Below, piece by piece: positions 1 through 9,199 of a stretch of 64,000 nt of DNA (positions are counted from its first letter, which is position 1; each line of letters opens with the position of its first letter). The stretch covers positions 62,001 through 126,000 of the forward strand of contig NZ_JAGSHT010000017.1 in assembly GCF_019947135.1 (NCBI RefSeq), written 5' to 3'. A program made the translations under genes and the position numbers. This stretch comes from Occultella gossypii. Its GTDB lineage: Bacteria > Actinomycetota > Actinomycetes > Actinomycetales > Beutenbergiaceae. The notes beneath the pieces are model-generated. The model made no database searches and had not been told where the DNA came from. It saw only the letters and a list, made by a program, of their open reading frames with translations.

Positions 1-311
1 ATGCGGGTGCAGAACGTCACGCCCTGGGTCCAGGTGCGGAACTCCATGTTCTTCTCGATGCCGGTGTGCAGGAACCCGATACCCGCCCGTGCCTCGGTGA
101 CCGTCTCGCCCTCGATCTCCAGGACGATCCGGAGCACGCCGTGCGTGGACGGGTGCTGCGGACCCATGTTGATGACGATCCGCTCGTCACCGAGGCGCTC
201 GGCCTCGGCGCTGATCTCGTCCCAGTCACCGCCGGCGGCGGTGAACTCGTGGACGCCCTCGGTGCCGGCCGGGCCGGCGCCGCGCGTTGCTTGCGGGAAG
301 GTGGCAGCCAT
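1..311 (-). CDS. nuoD: NADH-quinone oxidoreductase subunit D (5' part only)
   Basis: This is the first 103 codons of the 49-kDa-type subunit of respiratory complex I, which helps form the quinone-binding site in the peripheral arm. The start of the gene is present and the rest lies beyond the left edge. The translation contains [15 protein letters not shown] followed by [18 protein letters not shown], the hallmark N-terminal blocks of NuoD. The ATG shares its A with the TGA stop of nuoC (TGATG), so the two are translationally coupled. It is the fifth gene of a minus-strand menJ-nuoA-B-C-D run that probably continues into the rest of nuo. The first 45 residues are a less conserved extension, as is common in actinobacterial NuoD. 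Confidence 0.96.
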   Translation of the reverse strand, partial: MAATFPQATRGAGPAGTEGVHEFTAAGGDWDEISAEAERLGDERIVINMGPQHPSTHGVLRIVLEIEGETVTEARAGIGFLHTGIEKNMEFRTWTQGVTFCTR

Positions 312-1078
312 CAGTTGTAGGCCCTCCGCTCATCGGGCGCGGGTACTGTCGCGCCCTTGTATTCCACCGGGATGCCACCCAGCGGGTAGTCCTTGCGCTG
401 CGGGTGGCCGGGCCAGTCGTCCGGCATCTCGATCCGGGACAGGCTCGGGTGGCCGTCGAAGACGATGCCGAAGAAGTCCCAGGTCTCGCGCTCGTGCCAG
501 TTGTTGGCGGGGTAGATGTCCACCACGCTCGGAATGTGCGGGTCCGCGTCCGGGACGGCGACCTCTAGCCGGATGGTCCGGTTGTGGGTCACCGAGAACA
601 GCGGGTAGACGGCGTGCAGCTCCCGTCCGGAATCCGCGGGGTAGTGCACCCCGCTGACGCCCAGGCAGAGCTCGAACCGCAGGTCCTGGTCGTCGCGCAG
701 CGACCGCGAGACGATCGGTAGGTGTTCGCGCGCGACGTACAGGGTCATCTCATCGCGGAAGATGACGACCTTCTCGACGGCGTCGTCGTAGTTCACGCCC
801 GCCTCGCCGAGGACCTCGGCGAGGATGTCCGCGACCTCGTCGAAGTAGCCGCCGTAGGGCCGTTCCGAGGGCCCCGGCAGGGCAATCGTGCGCTCGAGCC
901 CACCGAACCCCGACGTGTCGCCGGACCCCTCGACACCGAACATGCCCTTGCGGACGTCGATGATGTCCAGCGGCTTGGCGCCCCCCGGCCGCTGGACGAG
1001 CTGCTGGGAGCCCGCCTCCTGTGCCTCGGTCGCCGGGTCGATGACGGGCTCGGAGCCCGGTCCGGTGGTTCCGCTCAT
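311..1078 (-). CDS. nuoC: NADH-quinone oxidoreductase subunit C
   Basis: This is the 30-kDa-type peripheral-arm subunit of complex I, 255 residues. The C-terminal half carries the family signature: [20 protein letters not shown] near residues 190-210, then the downstream [11 protein letters not shown] segment. The first 75 residues are an extension rich in acidic and glycine residues that is typical of high-GC actinobacteria. The ATG overlaps the nuoB stop by four bases (ATGA), and its own stop overlaps the nuoD start by one base, so translation through B, C and D is tightly coupled. NuoC and NuoD are separate genes here, not the fused NuoCD of enterobacteria. Confidence 0.97.
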   Translation of the reverse strand: MSGTTGPGSEPVIDPATEAQEAGSQQLVQRPGGAKPLDIIDVRKGMFGVEGSGDTSGFGGLERTIALPGPSERPYGGYFDEVADILAEVLGEAGVNYDDAVEKVVIFRDEMTLYVAREHLPIVSRSLRDDQDLRFELCLGVSGVHYPADSGRELHAVYPLFSVTHNRTIRLEVAVPDADPHIPSVVDIYPANNWHERETWDFFGIVFDGHPSLSRIEMPDDWPGHPQRKDYPLGGIPVEYKGATVPAPDERRAYN

Positions 1079-1632
1079 GCGAGCAGCCCCTTCATCTCGT
1101 GCGTCGGGACGGCGTCCAGGGCCGCGGCCTCGACGGCGCGGTTGATCTCGGCCCGGTGCTCACCGAGCGGCCCACCCTTGATGACCTGCTTGTGCAGCTC
1201 GAGGATGGCGTTGATCAGCATCTCGGGCCGGGGCGGGCAACCGGGCAGGTACACGTCGACGGGCAGGACGTGGTCCACGCCCTGGACGATCGCGTAGTTG
1301 TTGAACATGCCGCCCGAGGAGGCGCACACACCCATCGAGATGACCCACTTCGGGTCGGCCATCTGGTCGTAGACCGTCCGCAGCACCGGGGCCATCTTGT
1401 GGCTGACCCGGCCGGACACGATCATCAGGTCCGCCTGTCGCGGGGAGGCGCGGAACACCTCCATGCCGAACCGGGCGAGGTCGAACCGGGGTGTGCCGGC
1501 GGCCATCATCTCGATGGCGCAGCAGGCCAGGCCCATCGTGACCGGCCACATCGAGGAGGACCGGACCCAACCGACCAGATCCTCGACCTTGCCCAGCACG
1601 AACCCCGAGGGAAGCTTCTCTTCAAGTCCCAT
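1075..1632 (-). CDS. nuoB: NADH-quinone oxidoreductase subunit B
   Basis: This is the PSST-type subunit that carries iron-sulfur cluster N2, the last cluster before the quinone. It has 185 residues, normal for the family. The cluster ligands are visible: the tandem cysteines in [12 protein letters not shown], the cysteine in [10 protein letters not shown] and the one in PGCPPRPE. The conserved run [14 protein letters not shown] is also present. It lies 15 bases downstream of nuoA and overlaps nuoC by four bases, so it is an internal gene of the nuo operon. Confidence 0.98.
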   Translation of the reverse strand: MGLEEKLPSGFVLGKVEDLVGWVRSSSMWPVTMGLACCAIEMMAAGTPRFDLARFGMEVFRASPRQADLMIVSGRVSHKMAPVLRTVYDQMADPKWVISMGVCASSGGMFNNYAIVQGVDHVLPVDVYLPGCPPRPEMLINAILELHKQVIKGGPLGEHRAEINRAVEAAALDAVPTHEMKGLLA

Positions 1633-1647
1633 GATCTACGTCCTCTC

Positions 1648-2010
1648 TCAGTCCCAGTCCAGGCCGCCACGGCGCCATTCGTAGACGAACGGCACGGTGA
1701 TCAGGAACAGGAAGCCAAACATGGCGATCAGGCCGAACCCGGCGAGCTCGGTGAAGCTCACGGCCCACGGGTACAGGAAGACCACCTCGATATCGAAGAC
1801 GATGAATGTCATCGCCACGATGTAGTACTTGATCGGAAACCGGCCGGCGCCCACGGAGTGGGGTGAGGGCTGGATGCCGCATTCGTAGGCATCCACCTTG
1901 ACCTTGTTGTAGCGCTTCGGCCCGATGACGGCGCTGGCCGCGAGCCCACCGACCCCGAGGAGCAGGGCGAGCCCACCCATGATGAGCAACGGGATGTACG
2001 GGTTGGTCAT
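1648..2010 (-). CDS. nuoA: NADH-quinone oxidoreductase subunit A
   Basis: This is a small integral-membrane subunit of complex I, 120 residues with three hydrophobic segments (about residues 5-27, 62-85 and 90-112). The family motifs YECGIQP and the [13 protein letters not shown] block after the first segment are clear, with the conserved cysteine and the acidic residues of the quinone-channel loop. The reading frame is open further upstream, but that extension is arginine-rich noise. The ATG at 2010 is preceded by GGGAGAGGAAGAG and gives the normal NuoA N-terminus (MTNPYIPLL). It lies 17 bases after menJ, in the same operon. Confidence 0.96.
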   Translation of the reverse strand: MTNPYIPLLIMGGLALLLGVGGLAASAVIGPKRYNKVKVDAYECGIQPSPHSVGAGRFPIKYYIVAMTFIVFDIEVVFLYPWAVSFTELAGFGLIAMFGFLFLITVPFVYEWRRGGLDWD

Positions 2011-2027
2011 GTCTCTTCCTCTCCCGC

Positions 2028-3344
2028 TCAGGCAGCCGGGACGATGCGGGTCAGGGCGGTGATGATGCGGTCCGTGGCGTCGCCACCGCGGGTGTCGTAG
2101 CTGTCCGAGAGCAGTTTGAGCACGAACTTCATGAGCAAGGGTCGCGGCAAGCCGTACTTCGTGCACACGCGCATCACGGCCGGTCGCTCGATCAGCTTGA
2201 CGAAGTGACGTCCGAGCGCGAAGTAGCCACCCAGTTCGTCGCGCATGCGCACCGGGTAGGTGGCCAGGGTGCGCTCACGGGCGGCGTCGGAGGTGCGCGC
2301 GAGCGCCTGCCCGGCAACGTCGGCCGCGACCCGTCCGGCCTGCAGCGCGTACGCGATGCCCTCACCGTTGAACGGGGACACCATGCCGCCCGCATCGCCG
2401 ACGAGCATCAGGCCGCGGCTGTAGTGGGGCTTGCGGTTGAAGGCCATCGGCAGAGCGGCGCCCCTGACCGGGCCCACCTGGTTCTCCGGGGTGAACTCCC
2501 ACTCCGGCGGCGCGTTGCGCATCCACGCGGCCATCAGGGACTTGTAGTCCAGCTGGGTCGCCTTGGCGTTGGAGCTGACCGAGCCGAGGCCGACGTTCGC
2601 GAGGCCGTTGCCGAGCGCGAAGATCCAGCCGTAGCCGGGCAGCAGGTTCGACCTACCGGCCTCGCCGTCCCACAGCTCGAGCTGCGACTCCATCCACTCG
2701 TCGTCGTGGCGCGGGGTCTTGAAGTAGGTGCGTACGGCGACGCCCATCGGACGGTTGTCGCTCTTGGTGATCCCCAGCGACGTGGCCAGCCGCGCCGAGA
2801 CACCGTCCGCGGCGATCACCACCGGAGCGCGCAGGGTGCGTTCGGAGCCCGCCTCTCCGCCGATCCGGCGACCCCGGCCGTCCACCTGTCGGACCGTGAC
2901 CCCGACGACCCGGCCGGTGCGGTCGTCCGTGACCGGACCGGTGACGTTCATACCCTCCATCAGCTTCGCGCCGGTGGCGCGGGCGTGGTAGGCGAGCGTG
3001 GCGTCCAGATCCATCCGGGACTTGACCAGGCCGTAGTTCGGGTAGCGCTCGATCTCCGGCCAGGGCAGGTGGATGGTGTGCCCACCGCCGACGACGCGCA
3101 GCCCCTTGTTACGGATCCAGCCGTCCTCGGCCGGGGTGGGCACGCCCATCCGGACGAGTTCCGAGACGGCCCGCGGGGTCAGCCCGTCGCCACAGATCTT
3201 GTCCCGGGGGAAGGTGGCCTTCTCGAGCAGGAGCACTTCGCGGCCGGCCGCGGCCAGGTAGTGCGCCGCGGCGGCGCCGGCGGGTCCGGCACCGACGACG
3301 ATGACATCCGCATCATCACCTGGTGCGTGTCCCACGCTGTCCAC
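2028..3344 (-). CDS. menJ: geranylgeranyl reductase family FAD oxidoreductase, probable menaquinone reductase MenJ
   Basis: A 438-residue FAD-dependent reductase. The N-terminal Rossmann motif VVGAGPAGAAAAHYL lies at about residues 15-30. A PRDKICGDGLTPRAV block follows near residue 48, and a second FAD motif LMLVGDAGGMVSPFNGEGI is near residue 318. This pattern is that of the geranylgeranyl reductase family. In mycobacteria the homologue MenJ saturates the beta-isoprene unit of menaquinone. Its position directly upstream of nuoA and close to menG fits a role in tailoring the quinone used by complex I. The assignment to MenJ, as opposed to another isoprenoid reductase, rests on this context. 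It is the first gene of the minus-strand menJ-nuo run. Confidence 0.85.
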   Translation of the reverse strand: MDSVGHAPGDDADVIVVGAGPAGAAAAHYLAAAGREVLLLEKATFPRDKICGDGLTPRAVSELVRMGVPTPAEDGWIRNKGLRVVGGGHTIHLPWPEIERYPNYGLVKSRMDLDATLAYHARATGAKLMEGMNVTGPVTDDRTGRVVGVTVRQVDGRGRRIGGEAGSERTLRAPVVIAADGVSARLATSLGITKSDNRPMGVAVRTYFKTPRHDDEWMESQLELWDGEAGRSNLLPGYGWIFALGNGLANVGLGSVSSNAKATQLDYKSLMAAWMRNAPPEWEFTPENQVGPVRGAALPMAFNRKPHYSRGLMLVGDAGGMVSPFNGEGIAYALQAGRVAADVAGQALARTSDAARERTLATYPVRMRDELGGYFALGRHFVKLIERPAVMRVCTKYGLPRPLLMKFVLKLLSDSYDTRGGDATDRIITALTRIVPAA

Positions 3345-3510
3345 CTGTTCCCATCCTGAAATCGTGTCCTCACCGCCACCCTATTGCCGGGCGCACCCTA
3401 CTTCTAACCGAGCGCGCGTGCGCTCCGGATCGCAGGTTTCACGGGGGGCGGCACCGGCGTGCAAGGCCGGCCACGCGCCTAGGCTACCCCCGCGACGACG
3501 AACCGTCCGG

Positions 3511-3529
3511 TTAGGTGACCCTCACCTCG
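3511..3529. promoter_or_regulatory. candidate DtxR/IdeR-type iron box in the menJ upstream region
   Basis: The 297-base gap between menG and menJ (3345-3641) has no credible gene. Within it, TTAGGTGACCCTCACCTCG matches 13 of 19 positions of the classical DtxR/IdeR consensus (TTAGGTTAGGCTAACCTAA), including both AGGT/ACCT arms. It sits about 170 bases upstream of the menJ start, where it could act on the menJ-nuo transcript, whose products need much iron. A chance match in a GC-rich gap is possible. Confidence 0.35.
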
Positions 3530-3641
3530 AAAGTGGCGAATTTCCGGCCCATTTACGCGACATGAGGCTGCGCTAATTCTCCTCGGCGGTATGACACCTC
3601 ACGCCCCACGCGGCCTCGGGCCGGCGCCGTCGGCGAGTTCG

Positions 3642-4334
3642 TCAGCGCTTCGTGCCGCGGTGCAGGGCGACGATGCCGCCGGTCAGGTTCCGGTACCCGA
3701 CCGAGCGCCAGCCGACCGACTGCATCAGCTCCGCCAGGCGCACCTGGTCCGGCCAGCTCGCGATCGACTCGGACAGGTAGGAGTACGCCTCCGTGTTCGA
3801 GCTGACGAGGGCTGCGACGCGGGGCAGCACGTGGTCACGGTAGATGTCGTACATCCCCCGCCACGCGGGGTTCGGCGGCGTGGAGAACTCGCAGATCACG
3901 ATCCGCCCGCCCGGGCGGGTCACCCGGTGCATCTCCTCGAGACCGGCAGCGGTGTCCGCGACGTTGCGCAGGCCGAACGAGATGGTGACCACGTCGAAGC
4001 TGTCGGAGGCGAACGGGAGTGCCATCGCGTCACCGACCACGAACGCCAGGTCCGGGCGGCGGCGCTTGCCGACGGCCACCATGCCCTCCGAGAAGTCGCA
4101 CGGCACCACCTCGATGCCCGCGTCCGCGTAGTCCTCGCTGGAGGTGCCGGTACCGGCGGCGAGGTCGAGCACCCGCTCCCCCGGCCGAGCGTCGGTGGCG
4201 GCGAGCGTCGCCGTGCGCCAGAGCCGGTCCATCCCGAGGGACAGCACGTCGTTGGTGAGGTCGTACTTGCGGGCGACGTCGTCGAACATCCCCGCGACCT
4301 CGCGGGGGTCCTTGTCCAGGGTGGCGCGTGACAT
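3642..4334 (-). CDS. menG: demethylmenaquinone methyltransferase
   Basis: A 230-residue SAM-dependent methyltransferase of the UbiE/MenG family, which adds the C2 methyl group in the last core step of menaquinone synthesis. The N-terminus [18 protein letters not shown] and the SAM-binding [16 protein letters not shown] block (about residues 52-67) are typical. So are the FGLRNVAD and [17 protein letters not shown] blocks. The reading frame extends far upstream, but the family N-terminus begins at the ATG at 4334, so that start is chosen. It is transcribed away from menF, and the 205-base gap between them (4335-4539) must hold both promoters. No convincing operator was seen there. Confidence 0.95.
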   Translation of the reverse strand: MSRATLDKDPREVAGMFDDVARKYDLTNDVLSLGMDRLWRTATLAATDARPGERVLDLAAGTGTSSEDYADAGIEVVPCDFSEGMVAVGKRRRPDLAFVVGDAMALPFASDSFDVVTISFGLRNVADTAAGLEEMHRVTRPGGRIVICEFSTPPNPAWRGMYDIYRDHVLPRVAALVSSNTEAYSYLSESIASWPDQVRLAELMQSVGWRSVGYRNLTGGIVALHRGTKR

Positions 4335-4539
4335 GGCTCCATCATGGCGCACCGCTGGGCATCCATCCGCAACGGCACCCGCTGACCGCGCACCCACCGG
4401 CACCGGCTCGTTCCTGGGACCAACGTCCCGCACCGGGCGCGATCCGGGTGTGCTCCGCCGGCGGTCGTGACACGGATCACCAGCCCGGACCACCACCGAG
4501 GACCTGCGCCGTCGCGAGGCGTCGCTAGGCTCATGGGTG

Positions 4540-5838
4540 ATGACCGACGCAGCCCACCTGACCGCCAGTTCCACGCTTGTGGCGCGCACGATCGCCGTCC
4601 CCGCCGAGGGCCTGCCGGACCTGCTCGGCCTGCTGCCGGCCCCGGACGCGCGCGGCGCGGCAGCCTGGGTGCGCCGCGGCGAGGGCGTGGTGGGCTGGGG
4701 CGAAGCGGCCCGGATCACCACGGACGGTGTGGACCGGTTCGCGACCGCGGATGCGGCCTGGCGCTCGCTCACCGAGCACATGGTGGTCCGTGACGAGGTC
4801 GGCCTCCCGGGCACCGGCGCGATCGCCTTCGGCTCGTTCTCCTTCGCTCCCGACTCCCCGGCCGGCGGCGTGCTGGTGGTGCCGCAGATCGTGGTCGGAC
4901 GGCGCGGCGACGCGGCCTGGGTGACGACCATCACCTCCGCGGCGGACCTTGTGCCGCCGCCGACGATCGCCGAGATCCGCGCCCGGGTCGCGCCGCCGCT
5001 GCCGGCACCCGCCGTGGAGTACGCCGACGGCGCGCTGACCCGCAGGCAGTGGCGGGCCCAGGTGGCCGCCGTCATCGACCTGATCCGGGGCGCCAAGGTC
5101 GGCAAGGTGGTGATGGCGCGGGACGTGCGCGCCGATCTGGACGGCCCGCTGGACGTCCGCCGGCTGTTGTCCAACCTCGGGCGCGACTACCGCTCCTGCT
5201 GGACCTTCGCCGTCGACGGCCTGGTCGGCGCCACCCCGGAACTGCTGGTGCGCCGTGAGCGTGGCCTGATCTCCTCCCGGGTGCTCGCCGGAACCATCCA
5301 GCGCAGCGGCGATGACGAGGCCGACCTGGCCCGGGCCGCATCCCTGGCCCGATCGTCCAAGGATCTTGAGGAGCACGAGTTCGCCGTCGACTCGCTGACC
5401 CGGTCGCTGGCTCCGTTCGCCGCGTCGACGAACGCGCCGGACGCCCCGTTCGTGCTGCACCTGCCGAACGTGATGCACCTGGCGAGCGACGTGACCGCGG
5501 TACTGGCCGGGCCGCACGCGCAGATGAGTTCGCTCGCCGTCGCGGCGGCGCTGCACCCCACCGCCGCCGTGTGCGGCACCCCGACCGACGTGGCCGCGCA
5601 GGTGATCGCCGACCACGAGCAGATGGACCGGGACCGTTACGCCGGTCCGGTGGGCTGGATCGGCGCGGACGGCGACGGCGAGTGGGGTATCGCACTGCGG
5701 TCGGCCCAGGTGGACGCGGACTCGCGCGGCCTGCGGCTGTTCGCCGGGTGCGGGATCGTCGCCGCGTCGGACCCGGCCGACGAGCTGGCCGAGTCCGACG
5801 CGAAGCTCGAGCCGATGCGCTCGGCCCTGGCTTCCTGA
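4540..5838 (+). CDS. menF: isochorismate synthase
   Basis: A chorismate-binding-family enzyme that converts chorismate to isochorismate, the entry step to menaquinone. It has 432 residues from the ATG. A GTG one codon earlier (4537) is an equally possible start. The C-terminal chorismate-binding fold shows [36 protein letters not shown] and the signature [11 protein letters not shown] near residue 345, followed by [13 protein letters not shown] and the [15 protein letters not shown] active-site block. Sequence alone does not separate a menaquinone MenF from a siderophore-type EntC, but the surrounding men genes favour menaquinone. It converges with the serine protease gene 16 bases downstream. 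Confidence 0.92.
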   Translation: MTDAAHLTASSTLVARTIAVPAEGLPDLLGLLPAPDARGAAAWVRRGEGVVGWGEAARITTDGVDRFATADAAWRSLTEHMVVRDEVGLPGTGAIAFGSFSFAPDSPAGGVLVVPQIVVGRRGDAAWVTTITSAADLVPPPTIAEIRARVAPPLPAPAVEYADGALTRRQWRAQVAAVIDLIRGAKVGKVVMARDVRADLDGPLDVRRLLSNLGRDYRSCWTFAVDGLVGATPELLVRRERGLISSRVLAGTIQRSGDDEADLARAASLARSSKDLEEHEFAVDSLTRSLAPFAASTNAPDAPFVLHLPNVMHLASDVTAVLAGPHAQMSSLAVAAALHPTAAVCGTPTDVAAQVIADHEQMDRDRYAGPVGWIGADGDGEWGIALRSAQVDADSRGLRLFAGCGIVAASDPADELAESDAKLEPMRSALAS

Positions 5839-5854
5839 CCGGTTCGGACCGGAC

Positions 5855-7405
5855 TCAGGAGGCGGCCTCCCGGCTGGCCAGGGTGGTCTCGACCTCGATC
5901 GAGTCACCGCCCCGAATCACGGTCAGGGTGACGGTGTCACCGCTGTTGTAGGTGCGCACCCAGCCGGTCAGCGACTCTGCGCCGCTGACGGCGTGGTCGT
6001 CGATCTGCACGATGACGTCACCCTCCTGCAGGCCGGCGTCCGCGGCCGGGGTGCCGTCGCCGACCTGGGCGACGGAGGCGCCGGTCCGGGTGACGCCGTC
6101 GGCCGTCGCGGTGCCGTCCGTCAGGGACACCCCGAGGTAGGCGTGCTCGGCCGTGCCGTCGGCGATGAGCTGGTCGGCCACGTTCGTGGCCAGGTCGACC
6201 GGGATCGCGAAGCCGAGCCCGATGCTGCCCGAGGACTCACTCAGGGTGGCGATCGAGGACGTGATGCCGATGACGCGACCGTTCGCGTCGAACAGCGGGC
6301 CGCCGGAGTTGCCGGGGTTGACCGCGGCGTCGATCTGGATGGCGTTCGTGACCACCGCGTCCTGCGCCTGCCCGCCGCCGGTCGCGCTCACCGGCCGGTC
6401 GAGCGCGGAGACGATTCCCGTGGTGACGGTGCTGTCCAGGCCGAGCGGGTTGCCGACGGCCATGACCGACTCCCCCACCGCGAGGTCGTCGGAGGTGCCG
6501 AGGGTTGCCGCCTCGAGGTCCTCGGGCGGGTCGGTCAGCTCGATCACGGCCAGGTCGGTGGTCGGGTCGGTCCCGACGATCCTGGCCTCGAAGATCCGGC
6601 CGTCGGAGAGCGTCACGGTCAGGGACTGCGCGTCGGCGACCACGTGGTTGTTGGTCAGGATCAGGCCCGAGGAGTCGATGATGACCCCGGACCCGGCGCC
6701 ACTGCCCGCGCTGGAGGAGAAGGTGATCGCGACGACGCTCGGCCGCACCTGGGCGGCGACGGCCTCCCAGTCGGGCGATCCGTCGGCGGAGACCGGAACG
6801 GTCACCGGCGCGTCGGCCTGGGTGAGGGTCCCGCTGGGCGAGGTGTTCTGGAGCAGCGCGGCGGTGCCACCGCTCGCGAGGCCGGCTGCCAGGACCGCCG
6901 CGGCGGTGATCGCGAGCCAGGTCCGCGGACGCTTCACCGTCGTGGCGGGGCCCGGCGGTGGGCCCTGCCAGCCGCCACCCGGACCGAACGTCGACGGCGG
7001 CGGCGTGGCACCGGCGGACCCGTTGCCCTGGGCAAGGGGGTGCGCGGCGGCGCCCTGGTACGGCGCACGGGCGCCGGCGGCGCCCTGGTACGGCGCACGG
7101 GTACCGGCGGCGCCCTGGTACGGCGCACGGGCACCGGCGGCACCTTGGTACGACGACCGCTGGGGCACGGCGGGAGCCGGCTGCGTCGGCACGGCCGGGG
7201 CGGCGGTGCCGGTTCCGGCGGCGCCACCGGTCGCGTTCGGGGTGTGCGAGGCGGCGTAGGCGTAGGGGTGGGTGGCGGCCTGGCCGGGGCCGGCCTGGCC
7301 CGCGGTGGCCCGACCCGGAGCTGCCTGGCCCCCCGGCGTGGCCGGGGCCTGCGGACGTTCGCTGTTCGGGGTGGCCCAGCCCGGCGTGGGGTTCGGTGTG
7401 CTCAT
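5855..7405 (-). CDS. membrane-anchored trypsin-like serine protease with PDZ domain (HtrA/DegP family)
   Basis: A 516-residue predicted membrane-anchored protease. Residues 1-160 are a Pro/Ala/Gly/Gln-rich cytoplasmic region containing four 10-residue repeats (APYQGAAGTR type). One transmembrane helix lies at about 163-184, followed by an extracytoplasmic protease domain. The catalytic triad is visible: His near 254 in LTNNHVVAD, Asp near 284 in TTDLAVIEL and Ser near 367 in NPGNSGGPLF. A PDZ domain occupies about 425-510. The ATG at 7405 is chosen because GGAGG lies five bases upstream. An in-frame TTG at 7417 would place the SD inside the gene. The gene sits between menF and menD, with no obvious operon partner. 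The likely role is quality control or stress proteolysis outside the membrane. Confidence 0.93.
   Translation of the reverse strand: MSTPNPTPGWATPNSERPQAPATPGGQAAPGRATAGQAGPGQAATHPYAYAASHTPNATGGAAGTGTAAPAVPTQPAPAVPQRSSYQGAAGARAPYQGAAGTRAPYQGAAGARAPYQGAAAHPLAQGNGSAGATPPPSTFGPGGGWQGPPPGPATTVKRPRTWLAITAAAVLAAGLASGGTAALLQNTSPSGTLTQADAPVTVPVSADGSPDWEAVAAQVRPSVVAITFSSSAGSGAGSGVIIDSSGLILTNNHVVADAQSLTVTLSDGRIFEARIVGTDPTTDLAVIELTDPPEDLEAATLGTSDDLAVGESVMAVGNPLGLDSTVTTGIVSALDRPVSATGGGQAQDAVVTNAIQIDAAVNPGNSGGPLFDANGRVIGITSSIATLSESSGSIGLGFAIPVDLATNVADQLIADGTAEHAYLGVSLTDGTATADGVTRTGASVAQVGDGTPAADAGLQEGDVIVQIDDHAVSGAESLTGWVRTYNSGDTVTLTVIRGGDSIEVETTLASREAAS
7051..7150. repeat. tandem 30-bp coding repeats in the protease N-terminal region
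   Basis: CGCCCTGGTACGGCGCACGG recurs at exact 30-base steps from 7051, 7081 and 7111, with a decayed fourth copy at 7141. The copies encode a 10-residue repeat (APYQGAAGAR/APYQGAAGTR) in the proline-rich cytoplasmic stalk of the serine protease. There are no spacers, so this is not a CRISPR array. Such arrays can gain or lose units by slippage without breaking the frame. Confidence 0.9.
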
Positions 7406-7495
7406 CGGATCCTCCAAAGAATCGGTGTGAGCACTACTTCAGTCGATGGACCTTGCGATCACCTCGACCCCTCCTGGGAGGTTCCTGGGAGTTCC

Positions 7496-9199
7496 TCAGC
7501 CGTCCACGTCGGCAAGGGCCTCGGCCACGGCGTCGCGGATCCGCTCGGTGAGTGCCAGCGAGCGTGCCCGGGCGGTGGCCCCGTCCAGCCGCACCTCCAC
7601 CACGCTGCGCCCGGGGCCCGGCTCGGCGAGCGCCGTCCCGAGCTCCGCGGCCGTGGCGACGAGGAGGTGGCGGGCACCGAAGCCCGCCGCGAGCGCGGCG
7701 ACGTCCAGCCCCTGCGGTGTGGCGAACAGCCGGTCGAAGTCCCGGCTGTGGGCCGGGGCGCCGTGCTCGAGCGTGGCGAAGATGGAGCCGCCATCGTCGT
7801 TGAGCACGATCACCTGCAGGTCCACCTCGGCCTCGAGCCGGCCGCGGGCGAGGCCGCCGACGTCGTGCTGGAAGGTCAGGTCCCCGATCAGCGCGCGCAC
7901 GGGCCCGCCGGTCGCCAGAGCGAGACCGGTCGCCGTGGAGATGGTGCCGTCGATGCCGGCCAGGCCGCGGTTGGCGAACACCCGCGCGGCCGGTTCGTGC
8001 TGCGCCACCGGGCCGGCGAGATCCGCGTCCCGGATCGACATCGAGGAGCCGAGCACCACCGTGCCACCGGCGGCGAGCACGGCCCGGGCCACACCCGGTC
8101 CGCCCAGCTCGTCACCGGCGAGCGCTCGTTCGGCGGCCGTCGAGGCCACGGCCCAGCGGCCGGCCCAGGCGCGCTCGTCGACGGTGATCTCGCCCGCCAC
8201 CTCCACCGCGCCGAACACCCCCGCCGCGGTGCCGGCCACGTCCACCCAGTCCGGTCCCGGGCCGACCACGAACACCTGCGCGTCGGTGCGCGCCAGGAGC
8301 GCGGAGACCGGCCGGCTCAGCGTGGGCCGCCCGAACTGGACCACCCGCTCGATCCGCGGTCCGAGCTCGGGCTCGGAAAGGAGCGTCCGGTAGGCGGTGA
8401 CCGCCCCTGGCGCGTGCCGGGCGCCGGAGCCGGGCTCGGCGAGCACCGGCCAGCCACTCGCGGCGGCGAGCCGGACGGCCGGAGCACCTGCGCCGTCGCC
8501 GGCCACGATCACGGTCCGCGGGCCGCGGTCCAGGACCACGGGCACCGCCGGCGCCACCGCGGGGCCGACGTCGGTGTGGGCCGCCGGCGCGGCACCCGGG
8601 ACCCAGCCGTCGGCGGGCGCGAGCGGGTCCCGGAACGCGACGTTCAGGTGCACCGGGCCGGGATGCCCCGAGCGCAGCCCACGCGCGGCCGCGACGGCCC
8701 GCACCACGGCGGACCGCACCCCCCGCGTCGGCACCGCGTCGTCCGCCGGGAGCTCGCCGGACCAGCGCACCGCGGAGCCGAAGATGCCCACCTGGTCGGT
8801 GGTCTGGTTGGCGCCCACGCCCCGCAGCTCGTGCGGGCGGTCCGCGGTGAGCACCACCAGCGGGGCGCCCGAGTGCGCCGCCTCGAGGACCGCCGGGTGC
8901 AGGTTCGCCACGGCCGTGCCGGAGGTGGTCACCACCGCGGCCGGGCGGACCCGCGCGATGCCGAGGGCCACGAACGCGGCGCTGCGCTCGTCGATCCGGA
9001 CGTGCAGGCGCAGCCAGCCGGCCCGCTCGCACGTCTGCAGGGCGTAGGCGAGCGGGGCACTGCGCGAGCCCGGGGCGAGCACCACGTCCCGCACGCCGGC
9101 GGCGACGAGTTCGGTCACCAGCGCGCGGGCGGTGGCCGCCGACGGAACCGGCATCCGGGGCAGGTCCGGGCCGGTCGACGGCCCGGTGGGCGCGCTCAT
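7496..9199 (-). CDS. menD: SEPHCHC synthase (2-succinyl-5-enolpyruvyl-6-hydroxy-3-cyclohexene-1-carboxylate synthase)
   Basis: A thiamine-diphosphate enzyme of 567 residues that joins isochorismate and a 2-oxoglutarate-derived semialdehyde. The N-terminal pyrimidine-binding domain shows VLAPGSRSAPLAYAL and DERSAAFVALGIAR (conserved Glu/Ser region). The block TTSGTAVANLHPAVLEA and then LTADRPHELRGVGANQT follow. The C-terminal pyrophosphate-binding domain carries ALIGDLTFQHDVGGL and the NDDGGSIFATLEHG metal/diphosphate motif. The stop lies 78 bases from the protease gene. The ATG overlaps the menC stop by four bases, so menC and menD form one minus-strand operon. Confidence 0.97.
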   Translation of the reverse strand: MSAPTGPSTGPDLPRMPVPSAATARALVTELVAAGVRDVVLAPGSRSAPLAYALQTCERAGWLRLHVRIDERSAAFVALGIARVRPAAVVTTSGTAVANLHPAVLEAAHSGAPLVVLTADRPHELRGVGANQTTDQVGIFGSAVRWSGELPADDAVPTRGVRSAVVRAVAAARGLRSGHPGPVHLNVAFRDPLAPADGWVPGAAPAAHTDVGPAVAPAVPVVLDRGPRTVIVAGDGAGAPAVRLAAASGWPVLAEPGSGARHAPGAVTAYRTLLSEPELGPRIERVVQFGRPTLSRPVSALLARTDAQVFVVGPGPDWVDVAGTAAGVFGAVEVAGEITVDERAWAGRWAVASTAAERALAGDELGGPGVARAVLAAGGTVVLGSSMSIRDADLAGPVAQHEPAARVFANRGLAGIDGTISTATGLALATGGPVRALIGDLTFQHDVGGLARGRLEAEVDLQVIVLNDDGGSIFATLEHGAPAHSRDFDRLFATPQGLDVAALAAGFGARHLLVATAAELGTALAEPGPGRSVVEVRLDGATARARSLALTERIRDAVAEALADVDG

